Of a stretch of 64,000 nucleotides of DNA, positions 35,802-43,930 are shown piece by piece. Positions within the stretch are counted from its first letter, which is position 1; the number at the start of each line of letters is the position of its first letter. Under the pieces are notes generated by a model, which was given only the letters and a program-made list of their open reading frames with translations, did no database searches and was not told the DNA's origin. The stretch comes from Vibrio splendidus (lineage in GTDB: Bacteria; Pseudomonadota; Gammaproteobacteria; Enterobacterales; Vibrionaceae), in assembly GCF_024347615.1 (NCBI RefSeq), contig NZ_AP025509.1, positions 1,302,001 through 1,366,000 on the forward strand, written 5' to 3'. Made by a program: the position numbers and the translations under genes.

Positions 35802-36587
35802 GTGAAGCAGATACCAAGACACCAGCAGATTGTAGATCTGGTAAAAACACAAGGATATGTGAGTACCGAAGAGCTCGTTGAAAAGTTCGATGTCAGCCCA
35901 CAAACCATCAGACGAGACCTCAATGAACTTGCCGATAGCAACAAAATTCGTCGCTATCATGGTGGTGCAACCATTCCTTTAAGCTCGGAAAACACCTCGT
36001 ATAACACGCGTAAAGCGCTTAACTTCAACGAAAAAGACGTGATCGCCGACGAACTAGTTAAGCACATCCCAGATGGTGCAACCCTATTCGTTGATATCGG
36101 TACCACGCCAGAATCGGTGGCACGCGCACTCAACAAAAACCACAAACAACTAAGAGTCGTCACCAACAACATCAATGTTGCGAGCATCCTTCTACCGAAC
36201 CCAGAGATCAAGGTTATCTTGGCGGGTGGCGAAGTGAGAAACCGTGATGGCGGCATAGTTGGCGAAGCGACACTCGATTTCGTAAAGCAGTTCCGCCTTG
36301 ATTTCGGTATTTTGGGTATCAGCGGCATCGACTTTGATGGCTCACTGCTCGACTTTGATTACCACGAAGTTCGTGTGAAACAAGCTATCATCGAAAACAG
36401 TCGCAGCATCTTCTTAGCCGTCGACCACACTAAGTTTGGCCGTAACGCGATGGTTAAGCTCGGTAATATCTCTCAAGCGCACATGGTCTTTACCAATAAA
36501 CAGCCACCAGAAGAGATTCTCAACATCCTTAAAGATTCAGCAATACCATTAGAAGTGATCGATACCGCTCGTCCTGTGAGCGAATAA
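35802..36587 (+). CDS. glpR: Glycerol-3-phosphate regulon repressor
   Basis: DeoR-family repressor of glpFK and glpD, inactivated by glycerol 3-phosphate. The sequence is close to E. coli GlpR: helix-turn-helix GYVSTEELVEKFDVSPQTIRRDLNELAD, then DIGTTPESVARAL, AGGEVRNRDGGIVGEATLDF and LDFGILGISGIDFDGSLLDFDYHEVR. It starts with GTG (35802), giving MKQIPRHQQ, which aligns with the E. coli N-terminus; the only upstream site is a distant GGGAG, so translation may be weak. Located between glpFK and glpD with terminators on both sides. Confidence 0.94.
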   Translation: MKQIPRHQQIVDLVKTQGYVSTEELVEKFDVSPQTIRRDLNELADSNKIRRYHGGATIPLSSENTSYNTRKALNFNEKDVIADELVKHIPDGATLFVDIGTTPESVARALNKNHKQLRVVTNNINVASILLPNPEIKVILAGGEVRNRDGGIVGEATLDFVKQFRLDFGILGISGIDFDGSLLDFDYHEVRVKQAIIENSRSIFLAVDHTKFGRNAMVKLGNISQAHMVFTNKQPPEEILNILKDSAIPLEVIDTARPVSE

Positions 36588-36707
36588 CTCACATAAGTGC
36601 TCGGTGAGCCACTTTCTATAATGAATCACGATTCTTTATAGAAAAGTTAAAAAAGTAAAGCTTGCTCACTACCACTGTCGCTTCTATGCTCGAATTAGAC
36701 TTATTTG

Positions 36708-36738
36708 AACCTCTGCTTTCATAAGCAGAGGTTTTTTT
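36708..36738 (+). terminator. Terminator of glpR
   Basis: AACCTCTGCTT (36708-36718) / AAGCAGAGGTT (36723-36733), followed by TTTTT. Confidence 0.9.
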
Positions 36739-36757
36739 ATGCCCAAATCACATAAAA

Positions 36758-36841
36758 CGCGCATAAACGAAAATAATAAATGACCGCAAACGAAAGTTCA
36801 TATAGGATTCAATTATGTTCTAAAATGCTCGTTCGCTCAGA
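36758..36841 (+). promoter_or_regulatory. glpD promoter region with GlpR-like sites
   Basis: Recurring AACGAAA words (about 36766 and 36790) and ATGTTCTAAAATGCTCGTTCG (about 36815-36835; only part resembles the consensus) match the half-site pattern upstream of glpF. Confidence 0.5.
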
Positions 36842-36854
36842 AGAGGTCAAAACC

Positions 36855-38414
36855 ATGAGTGCTCAACAAAATAATTCAAACAACAGTACATCTTCCACTT
36901 TAGACTTGATCGTGATTGGCGGCGGCATCAATGGTGCAGGCATCGCGGCAGATGCATCAGGTCGTGGTCTAAACGTTGGCTTATACGAAGCAAATGATTT
37001 CGCGTCTGCGACGTCTTCCGCTAGCTCAAAGCTTATCCACGGGGGCCTACGCTACCTTGAACATTACGAATTTCGTTTGGTTTCGGAAGCACTCGCTGAA
37101 CGTGAAGTCTTGTTAAGAAAAGCACCTCATGTTGCTCAACCAATGCGCTTTCGTTTACCTCATCGACCATTTTTACGCCCAGCTTGGATGATTCGCTGTG
37201 GCCTATTCCTTTACGATAACTTGGGTAAGCGCACCACTCTTCCGGGAAGTAAGACCGTCAACCTAGCGAAATCAGGCCTACTGAAACCAGAAATGAAGAC
37301 GGGATTCGAATACTCAGATTGCTGGGTTGATGATGCGCGTATGGTATTGCTTAACGTGTTAGCAGCAAAAGAGAACAACGCAGAAGTACGTAACTACTGC
37401 CGTGTTGAAAAAGCGCACCGCGAAGGTGGTATTTGGCATGTGACGATCCTTGATGTGATGACAAACCAACGCTTTGAACGCAAAGCAAAAGCGCTTGTTA
37501 ACGCTGCTGGTCCTTGGGTTAAACAGTTCTTTGATGATGGATTAGAGCAGGCTTCGCCTCGTAACATTCGTCTTATCAAAGGCTCACACATTGTTGTGCC
37601 ACGCATTCATGACGAGCCACAAGCGTACATTCTGCAAAACAAAGACAATCGCATTGTGTTCATGATCCCTTACCTAGATAAATTCTCGATCATCGGTACT
37701 ACCGACCTTGAATACAAAGGCGACCCACGTAACGTCGCAATTGATGATGTCGAAGTGGATTACTTGATTGATATCGTTAACCAGCACTTTGTTAAACAGC
37801 TTGGCCGTGAAGACGTGGTTTGGACATACAGTGGCGTAAGACCACTTTGTGACGACGAATCTGATTCACCACAAGCGATCACTCGTGACTACACATTGGA
37901 ATTGGACGCAGAGCTAGATCAAGCACCACTGCTTTCGATCTTCGGTGGCAAATTAACCACTTACCGTAAGCTCGGCGAAGCAGCACTGAAGAAGTTAGAA
38001 CCACACCTAACCAATATGGGTGCGCCTTGGACAGCGAACGACACGCTTCCAGGTGGTAACTTTAGTTGCAGTAGAGAACAGCTTGCGAAGATGATCCACA
38101 CTAAATACCCTTGGGCATCTGAAGCGCTATTGCTTCGCTACGTGACTCAATTTGGTACTTACACGTGGAAGCTGCTTGAGGGCGCAAATAGCGAAGCTGA
38201 CCTTGGTATTCAATTCTCAAACGAAGCGCATGGCGTTTATCAAGTTGAGATTGATTACTTGATCAATGAAGAGATGGCGATGACTGACGAAGACATCTTG
38301 TGGCGCAGAACCAAGCTTGGCCTGTACATGAGTGAATCCGAGCAGCAAGCAGTAACGGATTACCTGAAAGAGAAACTACAAAGCAAGGTAGTGAGCTTTT
38401 CTCAAGTAGGCTAA
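36855..38414 (+). CDS. glpD: Aerobic glycerol-3-phosphate dehydrogenase
   Basis: FAD enzyme on the inner face of the membrane that oxidises glycerol 3-phosphate to dihydroxyacetone phosphate and reduces quinone. N-terminal DLIVIGGGINGAGIAADASGRGLNVGLYE is the FAD-binding motif; SSASSKLIHGGLRYLE is a family hallmark, with SGVRPLCDDES and SIFGGKLTTYRKLGE in the substrate/FAD region. The start at 36855 (MSAQQNNSNN) has a GAGGTC ribosome site; the frame upstream to 36780 overlaps the operator region. Length 519 aa with a slightly longer N-terminus than the E. coli protein. Confidence 0.95.
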   Translation: MSAQQNNSNNSTSSTLDLIVIGGGINGAGIAADASGRGLNVGLYEANDFASATSSASSKLIHGGLRYLEHYEFRLVSEALAEREVLLRKAPHVAQPMRFRLPHRPFLRPAWMIRCGLFLYDNLGKRTTLPGSKTVNLAKSGLLKPEMKTGFEYSDCWVDDARMVLLNVLAAKENNAEVRNYCRVEKAHREGGIWHVTILDVMTNQRFERKAKALVNAAGPWVKQFFDDGLEQASPRNIRLIKGSHIVVPRIHDEPQAYILQNKDNRIVFMIPYLDKFSIIGTTDLEYKGDPRNVAIDDVEVDYLIDIVNQHFVKQLGREDVVWTYSGVRPLCDDESDSPQAITRDYTLELDAELDQAPLLSIFGGKLTTYRKLGEAALKKLEPHLTNMGAPWTANDTLPGGNFSCSREQLAKMIHTKYPWASEALLLRYVTQFGTYTWKLLEGANSEADLGIQFSNEAHGVYQVEIDYLINEEMAMTDEDILWRRTKLGLYMSESEQQAVTDYLKEKLQSKVVSFSQVG

Positions 38415-38716
38415 CCCCACCAGCCTAAACATGGTTCAAGAACATACTTAACAACGAAGCTTAGCGTCCCCCGCGCTAAGCTTTTTTATTGCCTGCTATT
38501 CCGGCCTAAGAACTCGATCAGATAAATCTCTCGATTGATCGTCTCCTTCGCACGGACTGAGGCTTTGTTCACTCCCCCATTTTCAATAAAAACTAAATAG
38601 TGTTTTATTAATCAGCTTGATTATCAACTTTACAAAAGATTGCTATTCTTTACCTCAACGAAACGACACATTTAGAAACGCTCACTATGTCAGCGCTTTA
38701 ATAAGGAATCTATTCC
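38415..38716. other. glpD-SDR intergenic region
   Basis: 302 bp with the glpD terminator in its first part and AT-rich promoter DNA for the SDR gene in the second. No operator or gene recognised. Confidence 0.5.
38457..38488 (+). terminator. Terminator of glpD
   Basis: AAGCTTAGCG (38457-38466) / CGCTAAGCTT (38474-38483) then TTTT. Confidence 0.9.
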
Positions 38717-39526
38717 ATGCAAAAAGTTATTCTGATCACAGGCTCTACCGATGGTATCGGCTTCGAAACGGCAAAAGTACTTGTTCAACAAGGTCACCAC
38801 GTTTTATTGCATGGACGTAACCCAAGCAAGCTCAAAGACGTAGAGCAGCAACTTGTGGCGATTACTGATGAAGCGAAAATTCAAAGTTACGTGGCAGACT
38901 TGTCTGTTCTGGCCGATGTGGATGCGTTGGCTGACAAAGTAATTGCTGAGCACGATAAGATTGATGTACTGATTAATAACGCAGGTGTGTTCAACACTCC
39001 GAACCCAATCACTAAAGACGGTTTAGATGTTCGTTTTGCTGTGAATACCATTTCACCATACCACCTGACTAAACGTCTGCTACCTGTGCTCGATGCATCT
39101 AGCCGAGTGGTTAACCTGTCTTCAGCGGCACAAGCAGCAGTGAACATCGAAGCGCTAGAAGGTAAGAAACCAATGTCTGATGGCGACGCTTACGCACAAA
39201 GCAAGCTTGCGATCACTATGTGGACTCGTGAGATGGCAAAAGAGTTAGGTTCTACAGGGCCAATGGTGGTTGCGGTCAACCCAGCTTCGTTACTAGGCAG
39301 CAAGATGGTGAAAGACGCTTATGGCATTGCAGGCGGAGACCTAAGCATCGGTTCTGATATTCTGGTTCGCGCATCATTGTCTGATGAGTTCGCACAAGCA
39401 GGCGGTCAATACTTTGATAACGACAACAACACGTTTGCGAACCCGCACCCAGATGCGATATACGGTGATAAATCACAGCAAGTTGTCGCTAAAATTGAAG
39501 AGATCATCAAAGCAACGCTTTCTTAA
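38717..39526 (+). CDS. Short-chain dehydrogenase/reductase
   Basis: Classical SDR of 269 aa: cofactor loop ITGSTDGIGFETAK (TGxxxGIG), HGRNPSKL after the second strand (suggesting NADP preference), LINNAGVF (NNAG), and catalytic Tyr/Lys in DAYAQSKLAIT (YxxxK) with the Ser in VVNLSSAAQ. Resembles the retinol dehydrogenase/protochlorophyllide-reductase-like SDRs, but the substrate is unknown. It faces a convergent LysR gene across a shared terminator. Confidence 0.87.
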   Translation: MQKVILITGSTDGIGFETAKVLVQQGHHVLLHGRNPSKLKDVEQQLVAITDEAKIQSYVADLSVLADVDALADKVIAEHDKIDVLINNAGVFNTPNPITKDGLDVRFAVNTISPYHLTKRLLPVLDASSRVVNLSSAAQAAVNIEALEGKKPMSDGDAYAQSKLAITMWTREMAKELGSTGPMVVAVNPASLLGSKMVKDAYGIAGGDLSIGSDILVRASLSDEFAQAGGQYFDNDNNTFANPHPDAIYGDKSQQVVAKIEEIIKATLS

Positions 39527-39561
39527 TGACAGCTATGCTCAAGTGATTTTCTGATTCCAAG

Positions 39562-39610
39562 AAAAAAGCCCTACGTGACTAACGCATAACTTAGTCACGT
39601 AGGGCTTTTT
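39562..39610. terminator. Bidirectional terminator
   Basis: Long inverted repeat AAGCCCTACGTGACTAA / TTAGTCACGTAGGGCTT flanked by A and T tracts, serving the convergent SDR and LysR genes. Confidence 0.92.
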
Positions 39611-39628
39611 CCTTAAATCTATCTGACT

Positions 39629-40525
39629 CTACTTTTGTTCCCAATACGGTGGATTACCATAATATTCAGAGAAGTAGTCGATGAAGGCTCTCACCTTTGG
39701 TGCAAGTAATCTTGTGCTTGGGTACACAGCCCAAATTGCAGGCTCTGAGGTTAATGGGTAATCTTCTAATATTTGAACCAGCTGACCGCTTTTCAGTTGT
39801 TCATAGGCACACCAATTCGATGTCACCGTGATACCCATACCACCTGAGGCTGCGTCACGCAGTGCTTCTCCGTTATCTGCCCTGAACGACCCAGATGCCT
39901 TAATCGTCTTAGGCCCGCTTTCAGTATTGAAGGTCCAGTTTTCTAAACCAATTAAGCTAATACACTGATGATCATTAAGATCTCGAGGTGTGGCTGGCTT
40001 ACCATATTTGATTAAGTAATCAGGCGATGCACACACAATACGCTTGTCTGTCGCAAGTTTTCGGGCAATCAGTGTCGAGTCTTTCAGCTCTGAGATACGA
40101 ATCGCGATATCAAAGCCACCCTCAACAACATCCACCATCGAATCTGATAGCCTGAGATCGACTTTTAACCCAGGGTAGCGTTCTAAGAATCCAGGTAAAG
40201 CAGGAACAAGATGCAAACGCCCAAAAGACGCAGATGCGGTAACTCGCAGCGTTCCGGTTGGAGAATCACAGCCCACACCGACCGCCGATTTGGCAGCATC
40301 CACGCTCGATAACACTTCTTCAGCATGAGGTAAGAATGCTTCCCCCTCTTCGGTTAAAGAGACCTTACGAGTGGTTCTGTGGACCAAGCGAACGCCTAAA
40401 TTGTCTTCCAGTTTACTGATGTGCGAGCTTGCAACAGCAGGAGATAAACCAAGCTCTTGCCCAGCCATGCTGATGTTATGTGTGGAAGCTAAACGAACAA
40501 ACAATTTGAGGTGTTCAATATTCAT
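39629..40525 (-). CDS. LysR-family transcriptional regulator
   Basis: 298 aa with N-terminal helix-turn-helix MNIEHLKLFVRLASTHNISMAGQELGLSPAVASSHISKLED and an LysR substrate-binding domain (TGTLRVTASASFGRLHLVPAL, IAIRISELKDSTLIARKL, GMGITVTSNW). Belongs to the same broad CrgA-like group as the 24326 and 56972 genes. It is not divergent from an obvious target: upstream lies the ydcH-like gene on the same strand. It may act on the convergent SDR gene. Confidence 0.87.
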   Translation of the reverse strand: MNIEHLKLFVRLASTHNISMAGQELGLSPAVASSHISKLEDNLGVRLVHRTTRKVSLTEEGEAFLPHAEEVLSSVDAAKSAVGVGCDSPTGTLRVTASASFGRLHLVPALPGFLERYPGLKVDLRLSDSMVDVVEGGFDIAIRISELKDSTLIARKLATDKRIVCASPDYLIKYGKPATPRDLNDHQCISLIGLENWTFNTESGPKTIKASGSFRADNGEALRDAASGGMGITVTSNWCAYEQLKSGQLVQILEDYPLTSEPAIWAVYPSTRLLAPKVRAFIDYFSEYYGNPPYWEQK

Positions 40526-40643
40526 GAGATTACCAATAAAATCTTAAAAATCGTGTACCAGTAACCCTCATTATGCGTCATTCACATAACAATACAACGT
40601 ATTAACTCAGTTGAATTGTGAAGAAGTGATTGAGCCAAAACGA

Positions 40644-40668
40644 AAAAAAACTCCCGAAGGAGTTTTTG
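40644..40668 (-). terminator. Terminator of the YdcH-like gene
   Basis: AAAACTCC (40648-40655) / GGAGTTTT (40660-40667), a tetraloop hairpin with a long T tract on the minus strand. Confidence 0.85.
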
Positions 40669-40717
40669 TCTAAGTCTGTAATTCGCCATTTAGCTAGTCA
40701 GCAAAATTACCAACTCA

Positions 40718-40954
40718 CTAGCCCGTTAAACGAGCATGCAGTAAATCTTTAAGCTCAGAACGATCATGTTTCAATTGGTGCATCGAGCCGTCATCAATGG
40801 GTGAATCTTTCAGCTCTAGTTTACGAATCTCTTTATCAAGGTTGTCGTATGTCTTCATATCTGCTGCAAAGCCATCGTCAGTTTTAGCAAGCTCAGCAAT
40901 TTTGTCTTTCATTTCAGGAAATTCGTGAACAAGAGAGTGATTTTCACCTAGCAT
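40718..40954 (-). CDS. YdcH-family (DUF465) small helical protein
   Basis: 78-aa all-helical, highly charged protein: HSLVHEFPEMKDKIAELAKTD, YDNLDKEIRKLEL and LKHDRSELKDLL fit the DUF465/YdcH family of short coiled-coil-like proteins. Function unknown. Own terminator downstream, no partner gene. Confidence 0.82.
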   Translation of the reverse strand: MLGENHSLVHEFPEMKDKIAELAKTDDGFAADMKTYDNLDKEIRKLELKDSPIDDGSMHQLKHDRSELKDLLHARLTG

Positions 40955-41121
40955 AGAAACCTCTTAAGTTGAGTAAAGTGATTGGTAGTACACATTCATT
41001 ATTTACCTTAGCAAGGGACTCAAATAACAAATGAGATCCAGTACACAGCCTAGAATATAGACAGTTCAGATTCACAAATTTACAACATAAATCGGCAGGG
41101 ATGCGTTATTTTACATAGAAG

Positions 41122-41147
41122 AAAGCCTCACGTAATCGCAAGGCTTT
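41122..41147 (-). terminator. Weak hairpin downstream of the small lipoprotein gene
   Basis: AAAGCCT / AGGCTTT (41122-41128 with 41141-41147), then TCTTCT on the minus strand. Plausible but weak terminator. Confidence 0.45.
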
Positions 41148-41222
41148 GTAGAAGTGAGTTCTTTATAAGAACAGTGACAGAAATGATAATAACAGCAGCT
41201 AAAAAGTATTTTCAAAAAAGGA

Positions 41223-41342
41223 TTAGCTGCTACAACCACCAGAATGAACTCGATTGATTTGATCATGTGAAGACGTGTCAGAGCCTGTCGATTGGCATCC
41301 TGCCACGAACAATAGCGTTACAGATAAGATAAGCCATTTCAT
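41223..41342 (-). CDS. 39-residue predicted lipoprotein
   Basis: A short gene: the minus strand from 41342 encodes MKWLILSVTLLFVAGCQSTG and continues to a stop at 41223, 39 residues in all. It has a basic-hydrophobic signal, lipobox VAGC with Cys16 lipidated, and a 23-residue Ser/Thr-rich mature part ending SGGCSS, with a second Cys close to the C-terminus. AGAGGA lies 7 bases before the ATG. A perfect 16-bp palindrome (41355-41370) is just upstream. The signal, ribosome site and length suggest a real gene of the entericidin-like small lipoprotein type, but no family is recognised. Confidence 0.7.
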   Translation of the reverse strand: MKWLILSVTLLFVAGCQSTGSDTSSHDQINRVHSGGCSS

Positions 41343-41354
41343 AATTAATCCTCT

Positions 41355-41370
41355 TTTAGTCATGACTAAA
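41355..41370. promoter_or_regulatory. Perfect 16-bp palindrome upstream of the small lipoprotein
   Basis: TTTAGTCATGACTAAA, 13 bases before the lipoprotein start codon and overlapping where its leader begins. Looks like a repressor or activator site. Confidence 0.55.
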
Positions 41371-41400
41371 GCATAGTGCTTAAAAGCGCGGATACCTCAG

Positions 41401-41468
41401 TCATTAACTAAAGCCTTACCTGCCGATAAAGCCTTAGTTAATGAACAAAGCATCGCTTCATTAACTAA
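41401..41468. repeat. Three alternating copies of TTAGTTAATGA
   Basis: TCATTAACTAA (41401-41411), its reverse complement TTAGTTAATGA (41434-41444) and TCATTAACTAA again (41458-41468). The last two extend to 12-bp arms. They lie in the 315-bp gene-free gap 41343-41657 between divergent genes. Confidence 0.75.
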
Positions 41469-41657
41469 CGACCAGTCTCTGTGCAAAAAACTTTCACCAA
41501 ACGAACAAAAAACAGTCACAACTCTCTCTAAGCTTCACAAAAACCAGCCTTCCGATTCCTTTTGGTTATTACATAAATAACATCAATTCATTTTTAGAAT
41601 CACCACCAAACCGATACATTAGTGTCATCTCCTAATGACGACCTCAAGGTAAACGAT

Positions 41658-42662
41658 ATGAAAAAGACCATTTTAGCAACACTGATTACCATCACATCAA
41701 TGCAAACAATGGCAGCAGTTGAAGTAACCGACGAAAACTTCGCTCGTGCAGAAAGCGACCTTTACTTCACTCAACAGTTAGAGCATCAACCGGTTAATGT
41801 TTTTGAGCATAATCGCGAAAACGTAACGGTAGAGAACCAAATGATTATCCGCTCTAACACCGACCTGCTCTATTCAACCGCGGTTGTCGATGTCTCAGAA
41901 GGCGCAACATTCAAACTGGCGAAAGGCGATGCGTACCAGATCATGCATATCTTCAATAACAATCATGATAACCACATGGCCATTTATGGTGGCGAAGAAA
42001 TTTACATCGACTCAGAAATCGCAGGTTCAGACTACATCTACATACTGATGCGAACTGCAACAAGTGCTGGCGCAGATGAAGCGCATCGACTGCAAGATGC
42101 GGCGGTCATTAATGCGAAATCAGCTAAGCCTTTTGAACCTGCTTCAGATTGGGATGATGCATCTCGAGATAACGTCCGAGCAAAATGGGAGAAGCTAGTT
42201 AATGACATCAAGACAGAAGAAGCCTTCACACCAAACATCACAGCAACATCAGATAACAAGCAGTTTATGATTGGTACTGCGGTGGGTTGGGCTGGTATGC
42301 CGGCAGAGCATGCTGTGTATACATCACGAGCGGGCACAGGTAAAACGGAGTGTGCAAACATCACGTTTGAAGCACCCTCATTACGTTATGACGAAGGCGG
42401 TTATTGGTCAATTACGGCCTATTCAAGCCAAGGCTGGTTGATGACGAACAACAACAGTGCTGATTCAACGACATCAACACCCAATAAAGACGGTTCTTAC
42501 ACGATTCACTTTGCGCCAAAAGGGCAAACCTGTGACGCTGCAAGTAACGTGATTGAAGTAAACGATGATGGCTGGAACTTTGCGGTTCGTGCATACCGTC
42601 CTAGCAATGAAGCGGTAGCATCCGGTGAGATGCACAACTTCCCACAGGTCACGGCTAAGTAG
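41658..42662 (+). CDS. Exported DUF1254/DUF1214-type protein
   Basis: 334-aa protein with a signal peptide (MKKTILATLITITSMQTMAA). The mature N-terminal part resembles DUF1254 (DENFARAESDLYFTQQL, NQMIIRSNTDLLYSTAVVDV) and the C-terminal half DUF1214 (YWSITAYSSQGWLM, YTIHFAPKGQTC, WNFAVRAYRPSNEA). Such proteins are widespread, periplasmic and of unknown function. The start at 41658 follows AAGG; the upstream in-frame codons to 41622 are not a signal. It is followed by a 16-bp tandem repeat and faces a convergent LysR gene; a periplasmic HAD protein lies beyond that. Confidence 0.82.
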   Translation: MKKTILATLITITSMQTMAAVEVTDENFARAESDLYFTQQLEHQPVNVFEHNRENVTVENQMIIRSNTDLLYSTAVVDVSEGATFKLAKGDAYQIMHIFNNNHDNHMAIYGGEEIYIDSEIAGSDYIYILMRTATSAGADEAHRLQDAAVINAKSAKPFEPASDWDDASRDNVRAKWEKLVNDIKTEEAFTPNITATSDNKQFMIGTAVGWAGMPAEHAVYTSRAGTGKTECANITFEAPSLRYDEGGYWSITAYSSQGWLMTNNNSADSTTSTPNKDGSYTIHFAPKGQTCDAASNVIEVNDDGWNFAVRAYRPSNEAVASGEMHNFPQVTAK

Positions 42663-42709
42663 CGGGGAATAACGACTGAGTTGCGAGTAATTAGTGTTAA
42701 TTAACTGGC

Positions 42710-42748
42710 AATAATAGCTGCTAACAATAATAGCTACTAACAATAACC
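42710..42748. repeat. 16-bp tandem repeat after the DUF1254 gene
   Basis: Two 16-bp units AATAATAGCTGCTAAC and AATAATAGCTACTAAC, differing at one base, plus a partial AATAACC. It starts 48 bases after the stop and precedes the hairpin at 42750. Confidence 0.8.
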
Positions 42749-42749
42749 T

Positions 42750-42769
42750 AGCCTCTCATTTGAGAGGCT
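42750..42769 (+). terminator. Hairpin between convergent genes
   Basis: AGCCTCTCA / TGAGAGGCT with a 2-base loop; the plus side continues into a T-rich stretch. It touches the end of the LysR gene. Confidence 0.6.
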
Positions 42770-43683
42770 TATTGCTTTTCTTTTATGATGGCTTGGGAGG
42801 TAGTGATAATTTTGCGCTTAAGCCATTGATTCATCGGGTGCATTCTCTTGTTATGAGATTCCACCAGTACGATTTTTTTGAGCTCTTCCGGTGCATAATC
42901 AGGAAAAGAGAGATAATCGAACTCTTCATGAAGATAAAGAGCAAGCTGCTTGGAACACGGTAGAATCATGTCACTTTGTTTAATGACCTCTAATAGCGTG
43001 TGCAAATACGAGCTTCTTGCTTTCACTTTAAGCTGCTCTGTCGACAAATGCTTGGCGATATAAGGCTGAATATCATTCCACCCCGGTATCACCAAACTCG
43101 CGTATTCCGCTTCATCTATCTCTTGCTGTGAAATCACTTTGCCAGCTAATGGATGGCCGGTTTTAACCAACCCGACAAAGTCATCCTCACCGATAATCTG
43201 ATGGGTAAACTGCTTATTCGTGTCGATTGGAGAAAAGTTGATAGCTGCTTGTATCTCGCCATCCAACAATTTTTTCAGCGTTTGAGAGCCCCAATTAACG
43301 ATATTGACTTGAGCATTGGGCGCTTCTTGAATGAGACCAAGGCATAAACGCGCACCAAGCCAGTTCGAGATAAAACCGTTAATCGCAATCGTGATGTTGC
43401 CTTGATACTCGGCAGGGTCAAAGCTTGGAGTTTCAAGAATCACGTCGTCCAAGCTTTCCATGATCATTGGCAGCCGTTCACCAAGCTCTAACGCACGTGG
43501 AGTTGGCTTCAAACCTGAATGGACACGAGTAAACAATTCGTCATCAAAGTATTCTCTCAATCGCCCTAGTGCTTTACTCACTGCGGGCTGACTCAGCGCC
43601 AATTTATTGCCAGCAATGCGAGTATTTTGAGTTTCTAGCAAAACCAGAAAAACGCGGATTAAATTGAGATCCAATTGTTTCAT
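42769..43683 (-). CDS. LysR-family transcriptional regulator
   Basis: 304-aa LysR protein of the NodD/LeuO-like group: MKQLDLNLIRVFLVLLETQNTRIAGNKLALSQPAVSKALGRLREYFDDELFTRVHSGLKPTPRA is the DNA-binding region; the sensor includes YQGNITIAINGFISNWLGA. No divergent partner is present: the HAD gene upstream is on the same strand, 248 bp away. It may control the convergent DUF1254 gene or the HAD gene. Confidence 0.87.
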   Translation of the reverse strand: MKQLDLNLIRVFLVLLETQNTRIAGNKLALSQPAVSKALGRLREYFDDELFTRVHSGLKPTPRALELGERLPMIMESLDDVILETPSFDPAEYQGNITIAINGFISNWLGARLCLGLIQEAPNAQVNIVNWGSQTLKKLLDGEIQAAINFSPIDTNKQFTHQIIGEDDFVGLVKTGHPLAGKVISQQEIDEAEYASLVIPGWNDIQPYIAKHLSTEQLKVKARSSYLHTLLEVIKQSDMILPCSKQLALYLHEEFDYLSFPDYAPEELKKIVLVESHNKRMHPMNQWLKRKIITTSQAIIKEKQ

Positions 43684-43873
43684 AGTTACCTGTCATTAAA
43701 GTTTGGTCAGGGAGATATTTAGCCGTCTAGCGATAAAAGCTAACTTAGCGAATATCTCTCTCATTATGGCTCATTTGACGATTGATTCGCTTAACGATCT
43801 TTAACTCTTTTCTAAGTATGTGACTCATACAAACCCGCTTACCCTCTGCTCCTTCGAAAATACTTGTTGTAAA

Positions 43874-43902
43874 AAAGGCTCGAATCAACAATCCGAGCCT
43901 TT
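43874..43902 (-). terminator. Terminator of the periplasmic HAD gene
   Basis: AAAGGCTCG (43874-43882) / CGAGCCTTT (43894-43902), then a T tract on the minus strand. Confidence 0.85.
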
Positions 43903-43930
43903 ATTGTTTTTACCGAGTGTAAACTAGACG

